NCBI GenBank assembly: GCA_963974105.1
Contig: CAXBBG010000007.1
Span: 1 to 28,319, forward strand
From: UBA2136 sp963974105
GTDB lineage: Bacteria > Pseudomonadota > Alphaproteobacteria > UBA2136
Reading direction: 5' to 3'
Length of the DNA: 28,319 nt
The notes beneath the pieces were generated by a model. It worked only from the letters and a program-made list of their open reading frames with translations, was not told the DNA's origin and ran no database searches. The position numbers and the translations under genes are program-made. Numbering within the stretch: position 1 is the stretch's first letter; each line of letters starts with the position of its first letter. Below are positions 1 through 8,335 of this stretch, piece by piece.

Positions 1-55
1 TAGCTTTAACTAAGCCTAGCTTTAACTAAGCCTAGCTTTAACTAAGCCTAGCTTT
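1..55. repeat. 16-bp tandem repeat at the 3' end of pepA
   Basis: The 16-bp unit TAGCTTTAACTAAGCC occurs three times in perfect copies (1-16, 17-32, 33-48), followed by the first 7 bases of a fourth (49-55). On the minus strand the array starts inside the last codons of pepA: AAAGCTAG includes the serine codon AGC and the TAG stop. Each unit carries stop triplets on both strands, so the array cannot be read through. The window begins inside the array, so its true length is unknown. Confidence 0.9.
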
Positions 56-1529
56 CTAGGTAGTTTACAAGTAATCGTGCACCAAAACCTGAAGCACCTT
101 CAAGTGGAGACGTACCAGGGATTTTATCGCCAATACCTACACCTGCAATGTCAAGGTGCGCCCATGGTGTTTCGCCCACAAACTGCTTTAAGAATACAGC
201 TGCTGTTGAAGCACCGCCGTAAGGGCTACCGTTGTTGTTTAGGTCTGCAAGTGCCGCTTTAGCAGCATAACCATTGTCGATTGGTAAACGCCATAAACGT
301 TCGCCCGTTGCTTCACCAGAAGCCATAAGCTTTGTAGACATGCCGTCGCTGTTTGAAAAGAGACCCGCATAAAAACCACCCAATGCCGACATACAAGCAC
401 CTGTAAGTGTGGCGATGTCAATAATTTCTGTTGGTTTTTCTTTGTCGATAATGTAACTCATCGCATCGGCTAATACCAAGCGGCCTTCAGCGTCAGTGTT
501 ACCAATTTCAACTGTTTTACCGTTATATGCTGTTAAAATATCTGAAGGTAAGAAACCGTCACCGCCTACCATGTTCATCACACAGCCACAAACAGCAATA
601 ACGTTTACATTTGCTTTACGCTTCGCTAAGGCTTTTATTGCACCCATAACAGCAGCAGAACCAGCCATATCAGCCTTCATTTGTGCCATACCAGCGCCAC
701 GTTTTAAATTGTAACCACCCGTGTCAAACATCACGCCTTTACCAACAATGCACTTGTAGTCTTTAGAATTTTTATCGCCTGTATATTTCATCACAATTAA
801 ACGTGACTCTTGCTCAGACGCACGTCCCACAGCCAAAAGAAGGTTAAGACCAAGTTTTTCCATTTCTTTTTCGCCTAAAATCTGAACTTTAACACCGTCT
901 TTTGTAAGTGTTTTAGCCATCTTAGCCATATAGTCAGGGTTGGCATAGTTTGCAGGCAGGTTTACCAAGTCACGTGCTAAATTAGCACCTTCTGTTTGCG
1001 CTTCTAAAAGTGTAATTTGCTTTTTAAATTCTTTGTCGTCTTTCATTTGTATAGAAAGTTTAGCAAGTGTTGGCTTTTGGTTTTCTTTTTGAGCAGTTCT
1101 AAATTTATCGAAACGGTAAACAGCAAGGTTAAAACCTTCAACAATAGCCACAGCAATGGTATCCGCTTTAGTTTTATCGCCTTTAATGCTTTCTACCACA
1201 AGGCTTACATCTTTCGCCGCAATTTTATCGGCTGCTTGTGCCACTTGAATGGCTGTTCTGCGCCATACTTGTGATGTTAAGTTTTCAGGATTACCAAGTG
1301 AGCCAACAAGAATATGGTCGATACCTTCTAAAGTTGGTGTTGGTAAAGTAAATACACCTTCTCCTTCCCCGTCAAAGCGAGAGTTTTTAAGCGCACTTGA
1401 TACAAGACCGCCATGCAATTTATCGAATGCTTTTGCGTCAGCACCCAGTGTGCAGCCCTTTGTTGCAAATAGTACAACGGTGTTTTTGAGTTTTTCTAAG
1501 CTGATAGGGCTTGCAGTTACTTTAACCAC
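48..1529 (-). CDS. pepA: Leucyl aminopeptidase (M17 family)
   Basis: This cytosolic two-metal exopeptidase releases N-terminal residues, preferentially leucine, from peptides. The 493 residues match the usual PepA length. The C-terminal catalytic half carries every expected residue: K264 in GKGVMFDTGG, D269, K276, D287 in KADMAGS, and D346, E348 and R350 in NTDAEGR. All sit six positions below their E. coli PepA counterparts. The N-terminal ~165 residues form the less conserved macro-like domain. Translation starts at GTG, preceded by AAAGGAA at good spacing. The stop codon is built into a 16-bp tandem repeat that runs to the window edge. The gene is divergent from lptF, a pairing common in alphaproteobacteria. 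E. coli PepA is also a DNA-binding protein; nothing here shows whether this one is. Confidence 0.97.
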   Translation of the reverse strand: MVKVTASPISLEKLKNTVVLFATKGCTLGADAKAFDKLHGGLVSSALKNSRFDGEGEGVFTLPTPTLEGIDHILVGSLGNPENLTSQVWRRTAIQVAQAADKIAAKDVSLVVESIKGDKTKADTIAVAIVEGFNLAVYRFDKFRTAQKENQKPTLAKLSIQMKDDKEFKKQITLLEAQTEGANLARDLVNLPANYANPDYMAKMAKTLTKDGVKVQILGEKEMEKLGLNLLLAVGRASEQESRLIVMKYTGDKNSKDYKCIVGKGVMFDTGGYNLKRGAGMAQMKADMAGSAAVMGAIKALAKRKANVNVIAVCGCVMNMVGGDGFLPSDILTAYNGKTVEIGNTDAEGRLVLADAMSYIIDKEKPTEIIDIATLTGACMSALGGFYAGLFSNSDGMSTKLMASGEATGERLWRLPIDNGYAAKAALADLNNNGSPYGGASTAAVFLKQFVGETPWAHLDIAGVGIGDKIPGTSPLEGASGFGARLLVNYLES

Positions 1530-1575
1530 GGCGATATTCCTTTTTTTGTGTTTTTATTGTGTTTCTAGGCGATTA

Positions 1576-1604
1576 AGGATATAACGTCTATACGATCTAT
1601 TCAA
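1576..1604 (-). promoter_or_regulatory. Possible pepA promoter
   Basis: On the minus strand TTGAAT (1599-1604) stands 17 bp from TATCCT (1576-1581), about 45 bp upstream of the pepA GTG start. A TATATC alternative at 1578-1583 has a 15-bp spacer. The match is only moderate. Confidence 0.35.
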
Positions 1605-1663
1605 GAACTGAATTGATCAGGGGATAATTTAATTCATTAAAAATATATAATAAAAGCCAAGCT

Positions 1664-2752
1664 GTGAGAATATTTACAAAATATTTATTTAAAGACCAAG
1701 TAAAGCCTACTATTGCGGCTCTTATTGTCCTTCTTTCTATTATATGGCTCATGCAGTCTTTGCGGTTTATGGACTATATTGTTAACAAAGGGCTCGATGT
1801 GACAACATTCCTTTGGATAACAGCCCTCGTTATTCCTTCTTTGCTTATCGTTATTTTACCTCTTTCACTTTTTGCAGGTGCCACCTATTCTTACAAACGC
1901 CTCAACGACGACAACGAGCTTTCAGCACTTTTTGCTTCAGGACAAAGCCGTTGGCGCATTATCTGGCCTTCAATGTTTATGGCTGGCATCATTATGGCTT
2001 TATGTTACAGCATTACACTGTGGTTTATGCCCGCAGGTATGACCGCCTTTAAAGCCTTACAACATGACTTACGCCAAGGTGGGGGTAATATTCTTTTAGA
2101 AGAAGGTGCTTTTAACCAAATGGGCAAAGACACTATGGTTTACATTCGTAAAAAACACCCCAATTATAGACTTGAAGGCATTTTAGTACATGACACTAAA
2201 AATGCAGATACCCCTGTCACATGGATGGCAGAAGAAGGTAGTATTATATTCACATCTGAAGGGTATCCAAGCCTTGTCCTTAACAAAGGAACAAGACAAG
2301 AAGTAAACGGTAAGCGTTTAAGCGTTTTAGAATTTGAAAAACACACCGTCGATATTATGAAGCAATTTGCTAAACCAAGCGTTAGAAACCGTGGGCCGCA
2401 AGAGCTTTACCTTGGAGAGCTTTTAAATACAGAAGGTCTTTCCCCTAAAATTAAAAATGAGTACAGGGCAGAATTTCACAAACGCCTTTTATGGCCATTT
2501 AGTGTGTTTCCCCTTATCCTTATTCCTGCTTGTATTTTAATACGTACACGCAGTCGCCGTTTTGGTTCTGTTAAACCTGCAACACTTGCTGTTTTTGTAG
2601 CCTTTATTTATCAGGCAATTATTGTCATCAATCACAACATTGCCAACAAAGGCAACGAACTGTTTTTATATGGTCAATGGCTTGTACCCCTTGGTGTTTC
2701 TATTATTTGTTGTTTAATTATAAGCGACTTTAACAAAGAAGAAGAGTTCTAA
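1664..2752 (+). CDS. lptF: LPS export ABC transporter permease LptF
   Basis: LptF is one of the two inner-membrane permeases of the LptB2FG ABC transporter, which extracts lipopolysaccharide from the inner membrane and passes it to the periplasmic Lpt bridge. The 362 residues have the family layout: hydrophobic segments near residues 15-35, 45-75 and 100-125, a periplasmic beta-jellyroll-like domain (about 130-265), then three further membrane segments to the C-terminus. The start is GTG with no strong ribosome-binding site in front, so the start is a little uncertain. lptG follows after 2 nt, which indicates a co-transcribed and probably translationally coupled pair. LptF rather than LptG is assigned from its first position in the pair and overall resemblance. 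Confidence 0.93.
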   Translation: MRIFTKYLFKDQVKPTIAALIVLLSIIWLMQSLRFMDYIVNKGLDVTTFLWITALVIPSLLIVILPLSLFAGATYSYKRLNDDNELSALFASGQSRWRIIWPSMFMAGIIMALCYSITLWFMPAGMTAFKALQHDLRQGGGNILLEEGAFNQMGKDTMVYIRKKHPNYRLEGILVHDTKNADTPVTWMAEEGSIIFTSEGYPSLVLNKGTRQEVNGKRLSVLEFEKHTVDIMKQFAKPSVRNRGPQELYLGELLNTEGLSPKIKNEYRAEFHKRLLWPFSVFPLILIPACILIRTRSRRFGSVKPATLAVFVAFIYQAIIVINHNIANKGNELFLYGQWLVPLGVSIICCLIISDFNKEEEF

Positions 2753-2754
2753 AT

Positions 2755-3861
2755 ATGCATTCCACAAAAACACTCACACCTATTTTATTTGCCTATTTAG
2801 CCAAGCGCTTTTTAGCTTCTGTTTTTTATACAACGCTTATTTTAACAAGTATTGTAAGCCTTTTAGATTTTATGGAACTCACACGTCGTCTGAGCGACAA
2901 AAATATGGACACGGTAGCCATCGCCATGGAAATGCTGGTGCTTAAAATGCCTGACCAACTTTTACAACTTACACCTTTTGCCATTTTAATTGGGACACTT
3001 CTATGCTTTGCAAAGCTTACAAAAGACCATGAACTAATTGTTATCCGTGCCAGCGGTGTACCTGCACGTAACTTCCTTATTTCACCATTGGTCGTTTGTA
3101 TATTTATCGGCTTATTTAATTTATTTACCCTAAACCCCCTTGCTTCTACCACTTTAAAAAGCTATCAAAAACTTGAAGGCGAAGTATTTCCTGGTTCTGT
3201 GCAAGGTTTCTTAACCCATGGCGGACAAGTTTGGTTAAGGCAAGACGACGATAAAGAAAACCTTCTTATCTTTGCACAATCTATTGCCGATAATGGTCGT
3301 AGACTAAAAGAAGCCACTGTATTCGTTAACGACAAAGAAAGTCATTTTGTTAAACGTATTGATACCCCTAACATGCGCCTGCGCCTTAATAAATGGCTAT
3401 TAGACACGCCCCTCATTTTAAAACCAGGCGAACCGTCAGAACGTTCAAAATCTATCGAACTGGAAACATCCTTGACGCCGGAAACAATCCGTAACAGTTT
3501 TACATCACCACAAACCCTTAGTGTGTGGGAGCTCAAAACCTTCATCGACCTGCTCAAAGACACCGGTTTCCCTACACAATCACACGAAATGCAGTGGCAA
3601 AAACTCATCTCCTCCCCAGCCCTTATTATCGCAATGTTTTTGATTGCGGCGCCTTTTGCGTTACAATTCTCTAGAAATCAAGGTATGGCACGTATGTTGA
3701 TGGTAGGCATTGGATTCGGATTCGGATTTTATTTCTTCACCAACTTTATTAGCAACTACGGTATGGCGGGACGCATTGACATTGCATTCGCTGCATGGCT
3801 ACCAACCCTTATTGCAGGGTTTTTAGGTTTAAGCTTGTTCTTGCATTTCAGAGAAGAGTAA
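2755..3861 (+). CDS. lptG: LPS export ABC transporter permease LptG
   Basis: LptG is the second permease of the LptB2FG lipopolysaccharide extractor in the inner membrane. The 368 residues show the YjgP/YjgQ-family pattern: an N-terminal membrane segment after TPILFAYLAKRFLAS, two more by about residue 125, a periplasmic domain (about 130-265), and three C-terminal membrane segments including a glycine- and phenylalanine-rich one (GIGFGFGFYFFTNF). The ATG lies 2 nt past the lptF stop, with a purine-rich AAGAAGAG in the lptF tail as ribosome-binding site. lptD follows after 74 nt, so all three Lpt membrane components probably share one transcript. The ATPase gene lptB is not in the window. Confidence 0.93.
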   Translation: MHSTKTLTPILFAYLAKRFLASVFYTTLILTSIVSLLDFMELTRRLSDKNMDTVAIAMEMLVLKMPDQLLQLTPFAILIGTLLCFAKLTKDHELIVIRASGVPARNFLISPLVVCIFIGLFNLFTLNPLASTTLKSYQKLEGEVFPGSVQGFLTHGGQVWLRQDDDKENLLIFAQSIADNGRRLKEATVFVNDKESHFVKRIDTPNMRLRLNKWLLDTPLILKPGEPSERSKSIELETSLTPETIRNSFTSPQTLSVWELKTFIDLLKDTGFPTQSHEMQWQKLISSPALIIAMFLIAAPFALQFSRNQGMARMLMVGIGFGFGFYFFTNFISNYGMAGRIDIAFAAWLPTLIAGFLGLSLFLHFREE

Positions 3862-3900
3862 GACGTTCTTTTTTTTATTTGATAAAAAGGGCACGTCTTA
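3859..3900. promoter_or_regulatory. Stem-loop between lptG and lptD
   Basis: The arms TAAGACGT (3859-3866) and ACGTCTTA (3893-3900) form a perfect 8-bp inverted repeat. The left arm includes the lptG TAA stop. The 26-nt loop has a second possible pairing of its T-run with AAAAAG. No T-tract follows, so it is not a classical terminator; an mRNA-processing or partial-attenuation element is possible. Confidence 0.5.
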
Positions 3901-3935
3901 CAAAGACCCACGGATAATAAAAAAGAAAAATAAAA

Positions 3936-6035
3936 ATGCGTTACAATACAAAATCATTCCTAGCGGCACTTTCTGTTACGACTATTCTAACATTTTCGAC
4001 TGCTTACGCCAATGAAGACAACTTTTCATTACTTGCTGACGACGTTCAATATAGCGAACAAGGCACAAAAGTTGTTGCCAAAGGCAATGTAACCATTACA
4101 TCTGACCGTGGTAACTTGCGGGCTGACAGCCTTACTTATAACACAAACACGGGTATTTTATTGGCGCAGGGTAACATTACTTATATTGACGTCGATAACA
4201 TTACAATTTACCTCGATGAAATTGAGCTTAAAGACGAGCTTAAGTCTGCCGTACTTAAAAACTTACGTATTCGCATTGGTAAAGTTAACGGTGAAGGTCC
4301 AAAACTAGCGGCTGAAAAAGCCACAAAAACAAGAAAAAATGTCATTACATTAGAAAATGCTGTCTATAGCCCTTGTACAGAATGTGCCAGCGATAGTGAC
4401 GACGATCTACCATGGAAAATTCGTGCAGGTAAAATTGAATATAACGAAGCTGCCGGTACAGCCACTTATGACGATGCGATTCTTGACGTGTACGGCGTGC
4501 CTGTTATTTACGTACCTTACTTTAAGCATAGTGTTGTCGAAAAAGCTGAAGACGGCATACTCACACCACGCTTTGGTAGCTCTACCAGCCGTGGATTTGA
4601 GTTAAAAACGGGCTACTACAAGCGCGTCAGCCCAAACCAAGACATAACAACACGCTTAAGATACATGACAAAACGTGGTGTCATGATCCAACCTGAACAC
4701 CGTTACAGCTCTAAAAACCTTTATAGCGACATCAAAGTTTCTGCCATTGAAGACGAAAACACGCACACATGGCGCTCCAACGCTAAATCAGAAATTGAAT
4801 ACGTCTTCCAAAAAGGTCGCCGTGCTGGTTTAAACTTAGACCTTGCTTCTGATGATTATTACCTTGATGAATTTTTTGACGAAAACCCATCACACACTAA
4901 AAGTACAGCTTACATTGAAGACGCTTCGCCAAATCATTACTACGCAGCCACAGCTTCTTTTTACCAAGACCAAACAGTGAACAGTGACGACGATAAAACC
5001 GCTCAGGTTATGCCACAGTTTGTTGCTGAACGTACATTTAAATTTGACCATAACAAAACAAACAACCTAACAGTTTCAGCCAATGTTTTAAACCTTGCGC
5101 GCAGCGAAGGTACAAAGTCTAACCGTTTAGTGACTGAAGTTGAATATAGGGATATTGATATTTATGACGACGGCAGCCGTATTGATTTTGCAGCCAATGT
5201 ACGTGCCGATATATATAATATAAACACCGACACCTATAGCACATCAGGTAAAGAAGGTATTTCAACGCGTATATTACCTCAAATTTCCTTACAGTGGGAA
5301 AAGCCTTTTATTTCACAGTCCACCTACCACAAAATCACACCTAAAGCGATGCTTGTTGTGTCACCACGCGGTAGTAACCCTGACGAAATTCCAAACGAAG
5401 ATTCAGTCGCCTATGAACTTGATACATCTAACTTATTTGACACCAACCGCTTTGCTGGTTACGACCGTATTGAAAGCGGCACGCGCTTTATTTACGGACT
5501 AGACAACGAATGGGGCGCGCCTGGAGACATTAAATGGCACACATTCTTTGGGCAGTCATACCGATTCTTTGACGATGCTGATCTACCGCAAACAGGTGGC
5601 ACAGAAACACAAATTTCTGACTGGGTAGGTGTGCTTGAAGGTTCGCCAATGGACAGCATTACATTTAGCACAAAATTTCGTCTTGATAACGCTTCTTTTG
5701 AAACACGTCGCATCGATACAACCGCAACATGGGGTGATACGCAGAATACTTTCTTACAAGGTACGCATTCACAGTTAGAAAATGGTCCAGAAGAATTTAA
5801 AATTTCAGGAAGATACCGCTTCAACAAAACATGGGACTTTGAAGGGGAAGTTCAAAAAGACTTAGATAACGGTGGGCGCATTCTAAATTCAGAAGGTGAA
5901 ATTAACTACACGCACCAATGTTACCGTTTATCATTTAAAGCAAGACGTCGTGGCTTTGACAGTGTCAACGTTACGCCTTCGACAGACTATACACTTAACT
6001 TAGAACTTCTAACACTTGGTCGTGACGAAGAATAA
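3936..6035 (+). CDS. lptD: LPS-assembly outer-membrane protein LptD
   Basis: LptD is the outer-membrane beta-barrel that, with LptE, inserts lipopolysaccharide into the outer leaflet. The 699-residue product starts with a signal peptide (likely cleaved after STAYA, residue 25). An OstA-type N-terminal domain follows (about 30-135), with repeated 'VVAKGNVTI' and 'LLAQGNITY' strands that continue the LptA-like jellyroll bridge. The barrel domain then runs to the C-terminus. Three cysteines are visible: C147 and C150 in SPCTEC, and C662 in HQCYRL. E. coli LptD uses four cysteines for its inter-domain disulfides, so the pairing must differ here. The ribosome-binding site is only purine-rich. It follows lptF-lptG and precedes the porin chaperone gene surA, a coherent outer-membrane biogenesis run. 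No lptE is visible. Confidence 0.95.
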   Translation: MRYNTKSFLAALSVTTILTFSTAYANEDNFSLLADDVQYSEQGTKVVAKGNVTITSDRGNLRADSLTYNTNTGILLAQGNITYIDVDNITIYLDEIELKDELKSAVLKNLRIRIGKVNGEGPKLAAEKATKTRKNVITLENAVYSPCTECASDSDDDLPWKIRAGKIEYNEAAGTATYDDAILDVYGVPVIYVPYFKHSVVEKAEDGILTPRFGSSTSRGFELKTGYYKRVSPNQDITTRLRYMTKRGVMIQPEHRYSSKNLYSDIKVSAIEDENTHTWRSNAKSEIEYVFQKGRRAGLNLDLASDDYYLDEFFDENPSHTKSTAYIEDASPNHYYAATASFYQDQTVNSDDDKTAQVMPQFVAERTFKFDHNKTNNLTVSANVLNLARSEGTKSNRLVTEVEYRDIDIYDDGSRIDFAANVRADIYNINTDTYSTSGKEGISTRILPQISLQWEKPFISQSTYHKITPKAMLVVSPRGSNPDEIPNEDSVAYELDTSNLFDTNRFAGYDRIESGTRFIYGLDNEWGAPGDIKWHTFFGQSYRFFDDADLPQTGGTETQISDWVGVLEGSPMDSITFSTKFRLDNASFETRRIDTTATWGDTQNTFLQGTHSQLENGPEEFKISGRYRFNKTWDFEGEVQKDLDNGGRILNSEGEINYTHQCYRLSFKARRRGFDSVNVTPSTDYTLNLELLTLGRDEE

Positions 6036-6051
6036 ACCACGCTAAATCATT

Positions 6052-6090
6052 AAAAGCCCGCTATTTCATCTTAAAAACAGCGGGCTTTTT
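6052..6090 (+). terminator. Rho-independent terminator after lptD
   Basis: The arms AAAAGCCCGCT (6052-6062) and AGCGGGCTTTT (6079-6089) are followed by T. It lies 16 nt past the lptD stop and probably ends the lptFGD transcript. Confidence 0.88.
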
Positions 6091-6096
6091 GCTGTC

Positions 6097-6129
6097 CTAA
6101 AAACACTTGCTATTTAGCAATGTTTTTAG
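6097..6129 (+). terminator. Second hairpin before surA (terminator-like)
   Basis: CTAAAAACA-C-TTGCTA (6097-6112) pairs with TAGCAA-TGTTTTTAG (6115-6129), giving 15 bp with one bulged C and a tiny loop. The right arm doubles as a T-rich tract. It stands 7 nt after the first lptD terminator, and its right arm overlaps the candidate surA -35 box. Confidence 0.6.
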
Positions 6130-6142
6130 TTGAAATTATAAG
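6114..6142 (+). promoter_or_regulatory. Candidate surA promoter
   Basis: TTAGCA (6114-6119), a 17-bp spacer and TATAAG (6137-6142) lie 24 nt upstream of the surA ATG. The -35 box is inside the right arm of the preceding hairpin. Confidence 0.5.
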
Positions 6143-6165
6143 AACTTTAGGGCAAAATTCACTTT

Positions 6166-7455
6166 ATGAAAATGAAAAAATTTATATTGTCTTTGACATT
6201 GGCAAGCACCCTGTTTTTTGGCGGGGAAGCTATTGCTTTGGATAAATCTCAATCAACCGATAGTGTGGTGGCTGTTGTAAGCGGTTCTGTCATTACACAA
6301 AACGACCTTGAGCAACGCTTTGAACTTATCAAACGCCAAATCCGTCAGGACATCCCTAAAGACCAGGTTGCATCTATTTACAAAAAGACACTAAATGACC
6401 TTGTTAACGAAGAAGTTCAACGCCAATATGCAAAAGCTCAAGGTATTGAAGTAAGTGAGGGCGAAATTGAGCTAGCTATTGCAGAAATTGAAAACCGTAA
6501 TAAAATGAGCCATGGCGCATTTTTCTCTCTTGCACATGGCCTAGTAGACTCGGCAAAAGCTAAAGTTGCCGCAGGCATTTTACGCCAAAAAATTGTTGAC
6601 CGTAAATTGCGCCCACGTGTTGTTGTGAGCAAAGGTGAAGTAGACCGCTTGCTTGCAGGCATAAACAATGGCAAAAACAATTGGGAAAAAGAAGTTTATC
6701 AAATCTTCATTGAACATTCTAAAGACATTTCTGATAAAGAAATGAAAGCCCGTATTGACTCTATCTATGCAGATTTTGCAGACAAAAAAACCGACTTCCA
6801 CGACCTTGCTAAAGCCTTTAGCGAGGACCCTTCAGCAAAAGCTGGTAAAGGTGGTTTACTTGGGTGGTATGGCGCAGGAGAACTTGCTCCAGCCCTAGAC
6901 GAACAACTGATTAAACTTCAAAAAGGTGAAATAAGTAAAGCCGTTGCAACACCAAACGGCTGGCATATTCTCTATATTTCCAACGTCAAAGAAACAGAGC
7001 CGTTTTCAACGGACCCTATTAAAGAATATGAGCTTTACAAATACGAAATTGACTTAAACGAAGTTGAAGATAAAAAAGAAGCTTACAAACAATTTAAAAA
7101 GGAAGTTGCTGCAATGGAACGCCTTGGAGATATGGAAGAGCAGGCTTTACGTCATATAGGTAACGATGCGTACAACACAAGCGCAAACATTGGCTGGACT
7201 TCTCTGCAAGCTTTACCTTTAGAAGCAAAAGAAGAAATTGAGTCTATGGATATTAACCAAGTGAGTGATATCATTGAAATTGATGATGTGGCGACGGTTT
7301 ACTATCTAAGCGACAAACGCGATGTGCTTCCAAAAAAACTTCAAGAATATCGCAATCGCTTGCAAGGGCGTATTATGCAAAACCGCTTAGAGCTTGCAGC
7401 AAAACGATTTATTCGTGACTTACGCCGTCAAGCTTACATCGAAATTCGTATTTAA
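6166..7455 (+). CDS. surA: Periplasmic chaperone/peptidyl-prolyl isomerase SurA
   Basis: SurA escorts unfolded outer-membrane proteins across the periplasm to the BAM complex. The 429-residue protein has an N-terminal signal peptide (cleavage probably near GEAIA, residue 24). A SurA-type N-terminal chaperone domain follows (about 32-150). One clear parvulin PPIase domain lies at about 174-276, with hallmark FSEDPSAKAGKGGLLGW and NGWHILY. The C-terminal stretch resembles a second, degenerate parvulin-like region. E. coli SurA has two parvulin domains in 428 residues. A second ATG two codons downstream is an alternative start; neither has a strong ribosome-binding site. It is followed at 1 nt by rsmA, so the two are co-transcribed. 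Confidence 0.93.
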   Translation: MKMKKFILSLTLASTLFFGGEAIALDKSQSTDSVVAVVSGSVITQNDLEQRFELIKRQIRQDIPKDQVASIYKKTLNDLVNEEVQRQYAKAQGIEVSEGEIELAIAEIENRNKMSHGAFFSLAHGLVDSAKAKVAAGILRQKIVDRKLRPRVVVSKGEVDRLLAGINNGKNNWEKEVYQIFIEHSKDISDKEMKARIDSIYADFADKKTDFHDLAKAFSEDPSAKAGKGGLLGWYGAGELAPALDEQLIKLQKGEISKAVATPNGWHILYISNVKETEPFSTDPIKEYELYKYEIDLNEVEDKKEAYKQFKKEVAAMERLGDMEEQALRHIGNDAYNTSANIGWTSLQALPLEAKEEIESMDINQVSDIIEIDDVATVYYLSDKRDVLPKKLQEYRNRLQGRIMQNRLELAAKRFIRDLRRQAYIEIRI

Positions 7456-7456
7456 T

Positions 7457-8227
7457 ATGAGCGATATTGAAGCTAAAAAGTCGCTGGGGCAAAACTTCCT
7501 CACCGACCAGAACATTATTCGTAAAATTATTCAGGCCATAAACCCACAAAAAGGTGAAACCATTGTGGAAGTTGGCCCTGGACAAGGTGCGTTAACAGAA
7601 CATTTATTGGCCGCTGGTGCCAACGTTATTGCTCTTGAAATGGACGAACGTATGCTTGTACCGCTGGGTGCTTTAAATGAAAAATACGATGGACGACTTA
7701 CTGTCATTTTAGGTGACGCCCTAAAACAAGATATGACAGCTTTAGTGGACGGTTCATACAAACTTGTGGGCAACTTACCTTACAATGTAGGCACGCAAAT
7801 TGTATTTAACGCCATTAAATTGGGTGCACATATTACTGCGATGACGTTTATGCTTCAAAAAGAAGTCATTCAACGTATTACTGCAAATGTGAATGATAAC
7901 CACTGGGGGCGCTTGGCTGTGTGGTGCGACCTTTACTGCAAACGTCAAAAACTTTTTGACGTGCCGCCTACTGCCTTTCATCCACGCCCAAAAGTAACCT
8001 CTTCTATTGTATCGCTTGTGCCTTTAAGCGAAAAGCGCTTTGATGTGGACGATAAAAAATTAGGGCATATTTTACAGTCTACCTTTACCAAGCGCCGCAA
8101 AATGTTGCGTGCCAGCCTGAAAGGCATTTTAGAAATTGATGACATTGAATCTATTGGTGTTAAATCAACCCAACGCCCAGAAACACTGACGACTGAACAA
8201 TTTTGTAAATTGAGTCGCAAATTATAG
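7457..8227 (+). CDS. rsmA: 16S rRNA (adenine-1518/1519-N6)-dimethyltransferase
   Basis: RsmA (KsgA) dimethylates two adjacent adenines in the 3'-terminal hairpin of 16S rRNA during 30S maturation. The chosen ATG gives 256 residues starting MSDIEAKKSLGQNFLTD, the typical family N-terminus. A longer reading frame begins at 7394 inside surA and is rejected. The SAM-binding motif is VEVGPGQG (37-44) and the catalytic motif NLPYN is at 106-110. The C-terminus has the small helical domain with STFTKRRKMLR. The gene begins 1 nt after surA. In many proteobacteria pdxA stands between surA and rsmA; here it is missing. A bidirectional terminator follows, separating it from the convergent NAD-salvage gene. 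Confidence 0.96.
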   Translation: MSDIEAKKSLGQNFLTDQNIIRKIIQAINPQKGETIVEVGPGQGALTEHLLAAGANVIALEMDERMLVPLGALNEKYDGRLTVILGDALKQDMTALVDGSYKLVGNLPYNVGTQIVFNAIKLGAHITAMTFMLQKEVIQRITANVNDNHWGRLAVWCDLYCKRQKLFDVPPTAFHPRPKVTSSIVSLVPLSEKRFDVDDKKLGHILQSTFTKRRKMLRASLKGILEIDDIESIGVKSTQRPETLTTEQFCKLSRKL

Positions 8228-8299
8228 GCGAAAAAACAGTGTGGCAAGCAACCACATATAAACAACACCGCAAAATACCCACGCCACTAAGCCAACAAA

Positions 8300-8326
8300 A
8301 AAAGACCTGCTATGCAGGTCTTTTTT
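8300..8326. terminator. Bidirectional terminator, rsmA / pncB
   Basis: AAAAGACCTGC (8300-8310), loop TAT and GCAGGTCTTTT (8314-8324) form an 11-bp stem with A- and T-runs on both flanks. It can stop transcription from rsmA (+) and from the convergent phosphoribosyltransferase gene (-). Confidence 0.92.
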
Positions 8327-8335
8327 AATATCGCT

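Noticed and set aside
2826..3152. Antisense ORF of 108 residues inside lptG
   Set aside because: It lies fully inside a well-supported gene and has low-complexity serine/arginine composition typical of antisense shadows.
7394..7456. N-terminally extended rsmA start inside surA
   Set aside because: The extra 21 residues are the surA tail in another frame; MSDIEAKKSLGQNFL at 7457 is the family N-terminus.
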